Assembly (NCBI GenBank): GCA_017627975.1
Contig: JAGAFT010000149.1
Span: 1 to 11,549 of the forward strand
Source of the DNA: Oscillospiraceae bacterium
Lineage (GTDB): Bacteria; Bacillota_A; Clostridia; Oscillospirales; Oscillospiraceae
Direction of reading: 5' to 3'
DNA: 11,549 bases
Below are positions 1-6,329 of the stretch, in pieces. Numbering within the stretch: the stretch's first letter is position 1; every line of letters begins with the position of its first letter. Below the pieces are notes generated by a model. It was not told the origin of the DNA. It made no database searches and was given only the letters and a program-made list of their open reading frames with translations. The translations under genes and the position numbers were made by a program.

Positions 1-396
1 CGCACCGGCAAAAAGCACTTTCCATAAACAATCCAGACGTTTGTACAGAATTGGCATAATGATGCCCGTTGGTATAAACATGCTTATGTTACCGATGATG
101 TTGATGGCAGCCTCGCGCTTTATGTCATAATCCAGAATGTTTACAAGCGGAATCAGGTTGATCCGAGGCGGCTGAATGTTTTTCATGTTAATGATAAGGG
201 GCTGAACCTGACCGTTGACGGTAAAAAAAGGGTAAAAGACAAAACGAATAAGGACAGCAAGATTGATATACATCAAAAGAAGGAAAGCCTCTCTTTTCCA
301 TACAATCTTCTTCTTTTGTATCCACACCATTCCTCTGCTGAGAAGCCACAGCACGGTAAAAATCAATTCCCCGGTCAACAAAGAAACCTCGATCAA
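1..396 (-). CDS. VanZ-family membrane protein (3' end beyond window)
   Basis: An open frame of 132 codons runs off the left edge without a stop. The family call rests on the membrane pattern and on a motif block at residues 98-111, INIIGN followed by MFIPTG. This matches the conserved N-x-x-G-N...F-x-P-x-G core of VanZ-like proteins. Residues about 8-26 and 37-56 form two hydrophobic segments separated by a basic loop (IQKKKIVWKR). A third segment spans about 98-117 and a fourth begins near 123. I place the start at TTG (394-396), with GGAGG eight bases upstream; the next in-frame ATG, at 330, would cut off the first membrane segment. VanZ itself raises teicoplanin resistance by an unclear mechanism, but most family members have unknown roles, so no resistance phenotype is claimed. 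GC is about 42%, clearly below the phage genes, and the gene begins only 73 bases after the distal tail gene ends. Confidence 0.82.
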   Translation of the reverse strand, partial: MIEVSLLTGELIFTVLWLLSRGMVWIQKKKIVWKREAFLLLMYINLAVLIRFVFYPFFTVNGQVQPLIINMKNIQPPRINLIPLVNILDYDIKREAAINIIGNISMFIPTGIIMPILYKRLDCLWKVLFAGA

Positions 397-403
397 ACTC
401 CAT

Positions 404-408
404 ACCTC
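404..408 (-). promoter_or_regulatory. Ribosome binding site for the VanZ-like gene
   Basis: GGAGG on the minus strand sits eight bases before the TTG codon at 394-396. It also lies one base before an ATG at 401-403 that opens a different, 71-codon frame. That spacing is too short for initiation, so the TTG frame is favoured. The membrane-protein character of the TTG frame supports the choice. Confidence 0.6.
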
Positions 409-434
409 CGATAAATTCCGAGTTGTCGAGATGG

Positions 435-443
435 AGTATACCA
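435..443 (-). promoter_or_regulatory. Putative extended -10 promoter driving the VanZ-like gene
   Basis: The minus strand reads TGG-TATACT, matching the extended -10 pattern TG-n-TATAAT at all but one base. The hexamer 17 bases upstream (TTCCGA) is a poor -35 match, which extended -10 promoters tolerate. A start about seven bases downstream, near 428, would give a leader of about 30 bases before the GGAGG and TTG of the VanZ-like gene. It lies just after the stop of the distal tail gene, so it would let this gene be expressed independently of the late operon. This is a pattern-based prediction only. Confidence 0.45.
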
Positions 444-469
444 CATTTCTGAGGCTTTCGGAAGATGCT

Positions 470-1120
470 TTATAACCGCCCCTGCCTGTAAATGAAGGTC
501 GTTGTTCCCTCGCTTGTGACGGACACGGAATTGCCCCCGTACCTCAGTTCCAGTTCCGGGATCTCCCAAGTTCCGGTACTGACGGTCTTGTGGAAAGATT
601 CGCCGGCGACTGTCCAGCGCAATGTTGTCTCTGCTGTGGTCGTAATGACCGGTACTACAGGCATGTAATCATTGTGGAGTGTGAGTGTGCCGCTGCCGTT
701 TATACTCTCGACCGTTTCCGACACATAGTAGAGAAAAGCGTCACCATCCGTGCTGGACAGCACAAGTTGACCCTTACCTGTAAGCGGATCATAGGTTGGA
801 TCGGCTTCAAGCGTTCCGATCGCATACAGCGTCGGGTCTTCGGTCAGCGTCACTCGGCAAAGCTGTCCGGCAAACTGATTCACGACAATACTGACGAGAC
901 GGTCAAAGTCAGCCCGATCACCCAGCATAGAGAAGGTCATATCAAAGGAGCGCGGCTGATAGGCTACGCGCCCCAGCGCCTCTGTAAATCGAATAGGAGT
1001 ATTTCTTCCCGGCACTGTAATCGTGTTGCTCTGCGATTGCGGTGTCGGGAAGTTTACTGTCTCACGCAGCCAGCCGAGGCTGAGCATGGAGACTCCGTTT
1101 ATCAGTGCGTCAGGCTTCAT
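470..1120 (-). CDS. Distal tail protein (Dit-like phage tail family protein)
   Basis: This 216-residue protein is expected to form the hexameric hub joining the tail tube to the baseplate at the tail tip. The N-terminal half has the layout of the Dit/phage-tail family: an ING-V-S--GW block at about residues 8-17, then VPGRNTPI (36-43), then FTEALG with AYQPRSFDMTF (about 45-63). The protein ends in FIYRQGRL, resembling the aromatic-Arg...Leu ending I associate with this family, so the C terminus looks natural rather than truncated. Its ATG overlaps the tape measure stop by four bases (ATGA) and GAGG lies eight bases upstream, suggesting translational coupling. Position directly after the tape measure gene is standard for Dit. 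The tail-associated lysin gene that usually follows is absent. Confidence 0.88.
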   Translation of the reverse strand: MKPDALINGVSMLSLGWLRETVNFPTPQSQSNTITVPGRNTPIRFTEALGRVAYQPRSFDMTFSMLGDRADFDRLVSIVVNQFAGQLCRVTLTEDPTLYAIGTLEADPTYDPLTGKGQLVLSSTDGDAFLYYVSETVESINGSGTLTLHNDYMPVVPVITTTAETTLRWTVAGESFHKTVSTGTWEIPELELRYGGNSVSVTSEGTTTFIYRQGRL

Positions 1121-4100
1121 AGGCTCAACCTCGCGTTCAGTTTCTGCGTCTGGCCGAGCCCACTGTCGATAGCGGGCAGCAGGCGTCCGACCAGGGTACC
1201 GTCATCCAGATAGATCCCCTTGCCACTGTTGGCAGCGATGACGGCCAGATATTTCTCGACATTATGCATGTTCAGCTTGTTATCCAACATGGCTTCAAGC
1301 TGCTTATAGAATCCGCTCAAGGGCAGGATCGCTTCTGAGCCCGCTTCGCCACCCGCCATCAGGGCGCTACCATTCATGCCGAAGACCGTAGGCTTGGTCA
1401 TGATGCCGCCCTCTTTGTACCAGTCGATAGACAGGTGCGGAACACTCGGAGGAGATATAGAGAGCGTACCAGATACCCGGAAGTGCGGCAGTTTGATGTG
1501 CGGCAGCTGCAGCTTCAGGCCGGAGAAAAACCCGCTGACTGCGTTGAGAGCGGCGCGGATCTTGTCCCGGGCCGCCTCAATGGGAGTGATGATCGCAGTC
1601 TTGATCCCGTTCCAGACGGAAGTGGCGGTGCTCTTGATTCCGTTGAACAGGTTTGTGGCGGTGTTCTTCACGGACTCAAACGCCGAGGAGACCTTGCTCT
1701 TGATCCCGTCGACTACAGTGCTGATCGCCGTTTTTATGCCGTTCCAGATTGTGGAGGCGGTTGTTTTGATGGCATTGAAAACCGTAGTAACCACGGTCTT
1801 CACGGCATTGATCTGTGCGGTGACGACGGAAACGATGCTGTTCCAAATGCCGGAGAAGAAAGCAACGATCCCGTTCCAGATAGTCTCAAAGAAGGATTTG
1901 ATTCCCGTCCACACGGATTCCCATGTGGTTCCGAACCAGCCGAAAACGACCTCTGCCAGAGACTTCAGCAGATTCAGCGCCGTATCGAACAGGCCAGTAA
2001 TGGCATCCCATACGCCAGAGAAGATTTCCTTCACGCCGTTCCAAAGCTGGGACCAATTCCCCGTGAACAAGCCAATGAACACATCCAGCAGTCCGGTGAT
2101 CACATCAAGCACTGATCCGAGGACTGTAGAAACGACGGAAAAAGCTGCTTCAAATACCGGTGCGAGGAACTGGCAGAGGCCATCCCACAGGCTTTTCAGA
2201 ACATCTACGATGGAGCCGAACTCAAAGCCCAGCGCATTCAGCCGGTCAACAATGCCCTGACAAAATGCCTGGATCTTACCGACGATCGTGTTCCAGATAG
2301 CGGTGATGGCATTGCGGAATTCCTCATTTGTATCCCACAGATGCTTGAAGGCGGCGACCAGCACGGCAATAACCGCTATGACGGCCAGCACCGGACCAGA
2401 GATCCCACCGAGCGCAGCGCCCAGCTTACCAAAGACGCCGGTGCCCGCTTTCACGGCGACACCGAGTTTCTTCACGCCGGTTGCCAGTTTTACGAAGCCC
2501 TGCATGGCCACTCCAACCTTAGAGATGACTGTGCCGAGAATCACAAGCAGCGGGCCCAGGGCGGCAATGATCAGTCCGATAGTCAGAACAGCTTTCCGCT
2601 GGCTTTCGCTCATACCGTTCAGCTTGTCCACAAAAGCCTGAATCTTACTGACGATTGCCCGGATGGCGGGCATCAGCATTTCTCCGAAGGAGATGGCGAG
2701 TTCTTCAAGCTGGGACTTCAGGATCGTCAGTTGCCCGCCGAGGTTGTCCTGCATGACAGCGGCCATCTGCTCCGATACGCCGTTGTATTCTTCAATCCAA
2801 TCAATGCCTTCTTCAAGTGCCTGCGACATTGGGATAATCGCACCGTCCACAGTCTTGACGAAGGTATCCGAGCAGTGGTCAATAGAGTTGGCCAGCTTTT
2901 CAATATCCGCATCCCCGGCATTCATCAGAGCAAGGAAGCCGGACATGGCGTTCTTGCCAACCAGCGCTTCCGCGGCCTGAGCCTTTTCGGATTTGGAAAG
3001 CTGAGAAAAGGCCCCACGGCAATCTGCCAGAATATCTGACAGTTCACGCATGGAGCCATCTGTGTTGGTGGTGGCGATAGTGACTTCGCCCAGAGCTTTT
3101 CCGGTGATCTTTACCTCACCGGAAAGGTTGTTCATGATAGTGCGGAGCGCTGTACCGGCCTGCGTGCTCTTTATGCCCGCGTTGGCCATCAGGCCGATTG
3201 CCTCTGCTACGTCCTCTGCGGAGAACCCGAGAGCGCCCGCGATGGGAGCGCAGTACTTGAAGGTTTCTCCCATCATGGCGACATTGGTATTCGCGTTGCT
3301 GCTTGCCGCAGCGAGGATATCTGCAAAATGGGCAGAATCCTGAGCAGTCAGGCCGAATGCTGTCAAAGCATCCGTTACGATGTCGGATGTAGTCGCCAGA
3401 TCTTCACCGGATGCGGCGGCGAGGTTCATGACACCCTCGATGCCACCGAGCATATCCTCGGTCTTCCAACCCGCCATCGCCATGTATTCCATAGCGGAGG
3501 CAGCCTCGGATGCGGAGAACTTGGTCTTGGCACCCATCTCGCGGGCCTTATCCCGCAGGGCATCCAGATCATCACCAGTTGCTCCGGAGATGGCGGCAAC
3601 CTTGCTCATGCCTGCATCGAAATCCGCAGCGGTCTTTACGGCGGCAGCACCGAGACCGGCAACTGCCATAGAGGCGGGCATGATCGCCTGACCGGCATGG
3701 GTGACGGAATCGCCGAAGGACTCTATTTTCTTCCCGGCCTCGTCGATCTTGGCAAGCGCCACACTGGTGGAGGCTGCCTCTTCCTGCAGGCGGCGGAGTT
3801 CTTGCTCGGTTTCAATAATCTCACGCTGCAGGGCGTCATACTTGTCCTGTCCGAGATCACCATTTTCCAGTTGCTGCTTGGCCTGAGCCTGTGCCTGCTT
3901 CAGCGTTTCCAGTTTGTCGGTGGTAGCGCCGATCGCATCCTTCAGCGCACGCTGCTTCTGAGAAAGGAGTTCTGTATTGGATGGGTCCAGTTTGAGGAGG
4001 CGGTTCACATCCTTCAGCTGGCTCTGGGTGTTTCGGATCGTGGTATTAACGCTTTTCAGGGCTTTTTCCAGACCTGTAGTGTCGCCCCCGATTTCCACTG

Positions 4101-4125
4101 TTATGCCTTTGATGCGTCCAGCCAT
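1117..4125 (-). CDS. Phage tail tape measure protein, TP901 type
   Basis: This 1002-residue protein should set tail length and be ejected ahead of the DNA. Residues about 20-135 are strongly heptad-like and rich in Lys, Glu and Gln, predicting a long coiled coil. Residues about 135-425 match the TP901 core, with ADFDAGMSKVAAISGA (168-183), KFSASEAASAMEYMAMAGW (202-220) and GIKSTQAGTALRTIMNNLSG (317-336). Hydrophobic stretches at about 514-534 and 576-593 could cross a membrane during DNA entry. Residues 695-870 are sixteen perfect 11-residue repeats (listed separately). The C-terminal part carries GGIMTKPTVFGM and GGEAGSEAILPL (906-936), a typical ending for this family. GGGAGG lies upstream of the ATG. 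At roughly 1.5 angstroms per residue the tail would be near 150 nm, an inference. Confidence 0.96.
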   Translation of the reverse strand: MAGRIKGITVEIGGDTTGLEKALKSVNTTIRNTQSQLKDVNRLLKLDPSNTELLSQKQRALKDAIGATTDKLETLKQAQAQAKQQLENGDLGQDKYDALQREIIETEQELRRLQEEAASTSVALAKIDEAGKKIESFGDSVTHAGQAIMPASMAVAGLGAAAVKTAADFDAGMSKVAAISGATGDDLDALRDKAREMGAKTKFSASEAASAMEYMAMAGWKTEDMLGGIEGVMNLAAASGEDLATTSDIVTDALTAFGLTAQDSAHFADILAAASSNANTNVAMMGETFKYCAPIAGALGFSAEDVAEAIGLMANAGIKSTQAGTALRTIMNNLSGEVKITGKALGEVTIATTNTDGSMRELSDILADCRGAFSQLSKSEKAQAAEALVGKNAMSGFLALMNAGDADIEKLANSIDHCSDTFVKTVDGAIIPMSQALEEGIDWIEEYNGVSEQMAAVMQDNLGGQLTILKSQLEELAISFGEMLMPAIRAIVSKIQAFVDKLNGMSESQRKAVLTIGLIIAALGPLLVILGTVISKVGVAMQGFVKLATGVKKLGVAVKAGTGVFGKLGAALGGISGPVLAVIAVIAVLVAAFKHLWDTNEEFRNAITAIWNTIVGKIQAFCQGIVDRLNALGFEFGSIVDVLKSLWDGLCQFLAPVFEAAFSVVSTVLGSVLDVITGLLDVFIGLFTGNWSQLWNGVKEIFSGVWDAITGLFDTALNLLKSLAEVVFGWFGTTWESVWTGIKSFFETIWNGIVAFFSGIWNSIVSVVTAQINAVKTVVTTVFNAIKTTASTIWNGIKTAISTVVDGIKSKVSSAFESVKNTATNLFNGIKSTATSVWNGIKTAIITPIEAARDKIRAALNAVSGFFSGLKLQLPHIKLPHFRVSGTLSISPPSVPHLSIDWYKEGGIMTKPTVFGMNGSALMAGGEAGSEAILPLSGFYKQLEAMLDNKLNMHNVEKYLAVIAANSGKGIYLDDGTLVGRLLPAIDSGLGQTQKLNARLSL
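1516..2043 (-). repeat. Sixteen tandem 11-residue repeats (33-bp units) in the tape measure gene
   Basis: Residues 695-870 divide without gap or slip into sixteen units of 11 residues. Each starts with a large hydrophobic residue, most often Trp or Phe, and commonly follows the pattern W-N-G-I-K-x-x-x-x-x-I/V. Examples are WNGVKEIFSGV, WTGIKSFFETI, WNGIVAFFSGI, WNGIKTAISTV, FNGIKSTATSV and WNGIKTAIITP. At the DNA level this shows as recurrent CCGTTCCA on the plus strand at 33-base spacing. The unit DNA sequences have diverged, so this is an old repeat kept by protein structure rather than a fresh duplication. An 11-residue period fits a right-handed hendecad helix that packs along one face. 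Confidence 0.9.
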
Positions 4126-4143
4126 GATGCTCGCCTCCCTTCA

Positions 4144-4694
4144 TCAGAAATTATCGAAATCCTTCTGCCCGGCGACACGCACGGTATCTTTCTCACCGTA
4201 TTTGTAATCGTCGTTTCCTTTCTCCGTCCAGATATCCAGGACCATGCCGATGGTCAGGAGATCGAGGTCCGACATGGAGAGCCCGATCTCCAGGCATCGG
4301 AGTAGGAAAAGCGGCGTCGTTATCTCCCGGGAGCTGGGATTCCGTTTTTTTTAGATTCGATGTCCGTCACCAGATTCGCACCCCAGAGCTCAAGGATCTC
4401 CGGCAGCACCTGGTAGATCGAGAACATCTCAAACTCATCCAGCCACTCCTCAATGGTGCCGGGAATGGTTGGGTCAGCATGAAAGGCCATGATATAGGCC
4501 ACATTCTCGAAGATCTCCAGATCTTCGATCTGCATTTCCTCACCGTCATCAGTCTTGCCCTTGTAGGACTTTTCCAGCTTGGTGAGGTCTTTGAAAATGT
4601 CCCGTTTGAACTTAATGCGGTAGAGCCGCGGGATCGCGGCGGAGGAACGGAACCGGACCTCCTTGCCGCTGATCACAACTGTTTTCTCCTGCAT
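4144..4694 (-). CDS. Tail assembly chaperone, long frameshifted form (GT type, -1 frameshift)
   Basis: This is the longer of two products expected from the tail chaperone locus. Translation would begin at the ATG at 4694, slip back one base on the A-rich stretch at 4345-4352, and continue in the -1 frame to a TGA at 4144-4146. The result is a 183-residue protein made of 117 shared residues plus a 66-residue extension. The extension has no usable start of its own, yet reads as protein with the conserved block TPLFLLRCLEIGLSMSDLDL, then GMVLDIWTE and the end QKDFDNF, typical of the downstream half in phages of Gram-positive hosts. By analogy with lambda gpGT, it would bind the tape measure protein and recruit tail tube subunits. 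The tape measure ATG follows 18 bases later, the usual order. Confidence 0.88.
4320..4694 (-). CDS. Tail assembly chaperone, short form (G type)
   Basis: This 124-residue acidic protein is the unshifted product of the chaperone locus. It has an N-terminal beta-like segment (KTVVISGKEVRFRSSAAIP), then a basic helix region LYRIKFKRDIFKDL (about 25-38), and an acidic C-terminal half with EEWLDEF and LPEILELW. The zero frame ends only seven codons after the slip site, at TAA (4320-4322). It lies between the major tail protein (3-base gap upstream) and the tape measure gene, exactly where gpG-like proteins occur. The short form normally outnumbers the fused form and coats the tape measure protein during tail tube assembly. 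The ribosome binding site is modest: GGGAG eight bases before ATG. Sequence family recognition is partial; position and frameshift carry the call. Confidence 0.87.
   Translation of the reverse strand: MQEKTVVISGKEVRFRSSAAIPRLYRIKFKRDIFKDLTKLEKSYKGKTDDGEEMQIEDLEIFENVAYIMAFHADPTIPGTIEEWLDEFEMFSIYQVLPEILELWGANLVTDIESKKNGIPAPGR
4344..4352 (-). other. Programmed -1 ribosomal frameshift slippery site
   Basis: The mRNA reads TCT AAA AAA AAC CGG-ward in the zero frame, containing the classic heptamer A-AAA-AAC. Both tRNAs can re-pair after slipping back one base (AAA and AAC to AAA and AAA). Reading then resumes at CGG (4342-4344) and stays open for 66 codons. The self-complementary CTCCCGGGAG lies ten bases downstream (4324-4333) and could contribute to a stimulatory structure, but I cannot draw a convincing pseudoknot by eye. 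No clear upstream Shine-Dalgarno stimulator is seen. Confidence 0.85.
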
Positions 4695-4697
4695 GGC

Positions 4698-5291
4698 TTA
4701 TTCTCCCGGCTCCGTCGTGGGCTCCATCGAAGGAACATACACAGCGCCATACCAACCGTCATAGGTGGCCTTGGCAGTGGTGTCGCCGGTTCGGCTCTTC
4801 ACCAAGCCGTCCTCACGGGGATCGGCGGTCAGGTTCAGAGTCTCCGTCCGCGGCTCGATCGTCTCCTCCTTAGTCTGAGACTCGATGCTCGGCCGGGAGG
4901 CAGCGCAGTTGTACAGGACATGACGGATGCCATGCTCGTCGCCGTCAAACTCGAACAGCAGCGCAAACTTCACGCTCTCAGTGTTGTCCGCTTTCTCCAC
5001 CAGCACACCGTTGCTGTCCAGAAGCTCCTTGAGGATCTCCGTGCGGAACCACTCGGGGATCAGCGCGATCTCAAGATCACCGGAATAACCGTTGTTGGCA
5101 TAGGTGCGGAAATACACAATGCCGTCGGCATAGAACGGAGAGCTTTCGCCCTCGGCATCCAGCGACAGACTGACAGCGCCGGGGATTGCCTTCGGCGTTG
5201 CATAGGAATAATTCGTCACACCGTCCACGACCTCGGTCGTGAGCTTTGCGGCGTGAACGTTTTTCAGGTTGTATTTCACCTTGTTACTCAT
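4698..5291 (-). CDS. Major tail protein (tail tube subunit), phi13 family
   Basis: This 197-residue protein should polymerise into the tail tube around the tape measure protein. The N terminus, MSNKVKYNLKNVHAAKLT, and the later PGAVSLSLDAEGESSPFYAD (about 37-56) are the recognisable phi13-type major tail protein signature. NNGYSGDLEIALIPEWFR (about 66-83) and FEFDGDEHGIRHVLYNCAAS (about 113-132) follow the same family. The C-terminal part has T-rich beta-strand character with ESQTKEETIEPRTETLNL. Length is typical. It has the best ribosome binding site of the tail genes, AGGAGG nine bases before ATG, fitting high expression. The start overlaps the end of the previous gene by eight bases. It precedes the chaperone gene, as expected for the tube protein. 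Confidence 0.94.
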   Translation of the reverse strand: MSNKVKYNLKNVHAAKLTTEVVDGVTNYSYATPKAIPGAVSLSLDAEGESSPFYADGIVYFRTYANNGYSGDLEIALIPEWFRTEILKELLDSNGVLVEKADNTESVKFALLFEFDGDEHGIRHVLYNCAASRPSIESQTKEETIEPRTETLNLTADPREDGLVKSRTGDTTAKATYDGWYGAVYVPSMEPTTEPGE

Positions 5292-5610
5292 GGGGTTTTA
5301 CCTCCTCAAAAGAATAAAGGACTTCGTAGAGCCGTTCGCTCTCGATCCAGACCTCGGTCTTGTCGTAAAAAATGCCGTGCCCATCGAGCACGGTTTCAAT
5401 GCGGGATTCTATTTCCGGATTCTTTTCGCCGGTGTACAGTTCAATATGAACGACATCAACTTTGAAATAGGCCCATCCGTCAGCAGCAAAGTTGTCGCTG
5501 CCGGGACAGAGAAAGCAGATAAAGGGCGGCTCCGGAGACTCGCCCTCGGCGAAATGGTCGTAGGCATACGGGATGCCGATCTCTTCCATGATGCTGACCA
5601 GATTATCCAT
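5284..5610 (-). CDS. Putative tail terminator / tail completion protein
   Basis: This is a 108-residue protein that I recognise by position and size rather than by a firm motif. It sits between the gp10-like gene and the major tail gene, where siphophages encode the protein that caps the tail tube and joins it to the head. It starts MDNLVSIMEEIGIPYAYDHF, an N-terminal helix followed by FICFLCPGSDNFAADGWAYF and a strand VDVVHIELYT; this alpha/beta arrangement is compatible with tail terminators. The ATG at 5610 is chosen because GGGAGG lies ten bases upstream. The longer in-frame start at 5823 would add 71 basic, arginine-rich residues that are only the shadow of the gp10-like gene. It overlaps that gene by eight bases, and also the next gene by eight. 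Confidence 0.7.
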   Translation of the reverse strand: MDNLVSIMEEIGIPYAYDHFAEGESPEPPFICFLCPGSDNFAADGWAYFKVDVVHIELYTGEKNPEIESRIETVLDGHGIFYDKTEVWIESERLYEVLYSFEEVKPHE

Positions 5611-5986
5611 GCCGTAGCGTCCTCCCGATCTCCGTTTCCAGTTCTTCGATGCCGTCCTGCTCAGCAGGCGCGATATGCACCTTGGCAGCAACCCGGCCGC
5701 CGTTACGCATAGCGTGGCCATGTTCCAGGAGATGCGCCAGCATATAGCGCGTCGGCGAATACACCGTGATTTCCAATGCTGAGGAGCTTTCCTTCGTGGT
5801 CTTGGTCCGCCAGCTTTTTGCATAACGTCCGGTCCGTTCCGGGGCTCCCGCCGTGATCTCTTTCTTCACAGTATTGGCGGCCTTTTTCACCGCTGCCTTC
5901 ACGCCCTCGGTGGTGGTATCGGCGTAGTTGTCCAATTCCTGCATGACTGCATCGGCCAGACCGTCAATGCTTACCCTGCGTCCCAT
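5603..5986 (-). CDS. HK97 gp10-like head-tail joining / tail component protein
   Basis: This 127-residue protein matches the HK97 gp10 family. It begins MGRRVSIDGLADAVMQELDN, followed by a Lys- and Ala-rich helix (VKAAVKKAANTVKKEI) and the signature APERTGRYAKSW. Then come LEITVYSPTRYMLAHLLEHG and a C-terminal VHIAPAEQDGIEEL. The motifs 'P-x-R-T-G-x-Y', 'Y-x-L-x-H-L-L-E-x-G-H' and 'H-I-x-P-A' are what I associate with the family. Members act at the head-tail interface. I start at the ATG at 5986, with an AGGTGA-type site five bases upstream, four bases after the previous stop; an in-frame ATG at 6052 would intrude into the head closure gene. Its end overlaps the next gene by eight bases. Confidence 0.92.
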   Translation of the reverse strand: MGRRVSIDGLADAVMQELDNYADTTTEGVKAAVKKAANTVKKEITAGAPERTGRYAKSWRTKTTKESSSALEITVYSPTRYMLAHLLEHGHAMRNGGRVAAKVHIAPAEQDGIEELETEIGRTLRHG

Positions 5987-5990
5987 AGGA

Positions 5991-6329
5991 TCACCTCTCA
6001 GCCAGCTTGGTATGGAGCTTCCGACTATTATGCTTGAAGCCCATCTCGTCAATGCTCAGAATGTTATAGATGCGGCCGCCCAGCAAAATACGATACTGCT
6101 TGGAATTGACGGCAGCGGTTTCGGAAGAATACCGGACCGTCAGATCCAACCGGTCTGCCTCGACAGTATGACCGGCGGTCTCATCTTCAGAAGAAGAAAG
6201 GCCGCTGGTCACAGCCGTAGCCCAGCAGGAGAAGTAATCCTGCCAGACAGATTTGTGATTCCTGTACTGATCTGTCACAGTCTCGTTTTTCTGGATGGTA
6301 ACCCGCACCCGCAGACCTGCGATGTTCAT
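5991..6329 (-). CDS. Head closure / head-tail adaptor protein (SPP1 gp16-like)
   Basis: This 112-residue protein has the layout of the small beta-barrel head-tail joining family typified by SPP1 gp16. It opens with MNIAGLRVRVTIQKNE, matching the usual 'G-x-L-R-x-R-V-T-I-Q' start, and is followed by W-x-D-Y-F-S-CWA-V. A later strand region has VEADRLDLTVRYS and the end is YRILLGGRIYNILSIDEMG, again a family hallmark. Such proteins seal the portal-connector channel after packaging and make the tail docking surface. I choose ATG at 6329, which shares one base with the previous stop (TGATG) and has AAGGGG seven bases upstream. A GTG one codon earlier at 6332 is possible. Confidence 0.9.
   Translation of the reverse strand: MNIAGLRVRVTIQKNETVTDQYRNHKSVWQDYFSCWATAVTSGLSSSEDETAGHTVEADRLDLTVRYSSETAAVNSKQYRILLGGRIYNILSIDEMGFKHNSRKLHTKLAER

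Noticed and set aside
188..403. 71-codon minus-strand frame starting with an ATG just after GGAGG
   Set aside because: The GGAGG-to-ATG spacing is one base. The product has no family features, and the overlapping frame encodes a clear VanZ-like membrane protein.
3328..4305. 325-codon plus-strand frame across the tape measure and chaperone genes
   Set aside because: It crosses two well-supported minus-strand genes and the frameshift region, shows no motif, and is best explained as codon-bias shadow.
4345..4352. The run of eight A bases as a sequencing indel that splits one gene
   Set aside because: Possible in principle, but the short zero-frame product plus -1 extension at this exact locus is the conserved arrangement of siphophage tail chaperones, so a programmed slip is the better reading.
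4479..5465. 328-codon plus-strand frame over the chaperone, tail tube and terminator-like genes
   Set aside because: It is antisense to three genes with good ribosome binding sites and family signatures, and has no coherent protein features.
5611..5823. N-terminal extension of the tail-terminator-like gene
   Set aside because: The extra 71 residues are arginine-rich shadow of the gp10-like gene in another frame; the ATG at 5610 has its own ribosome binding site.
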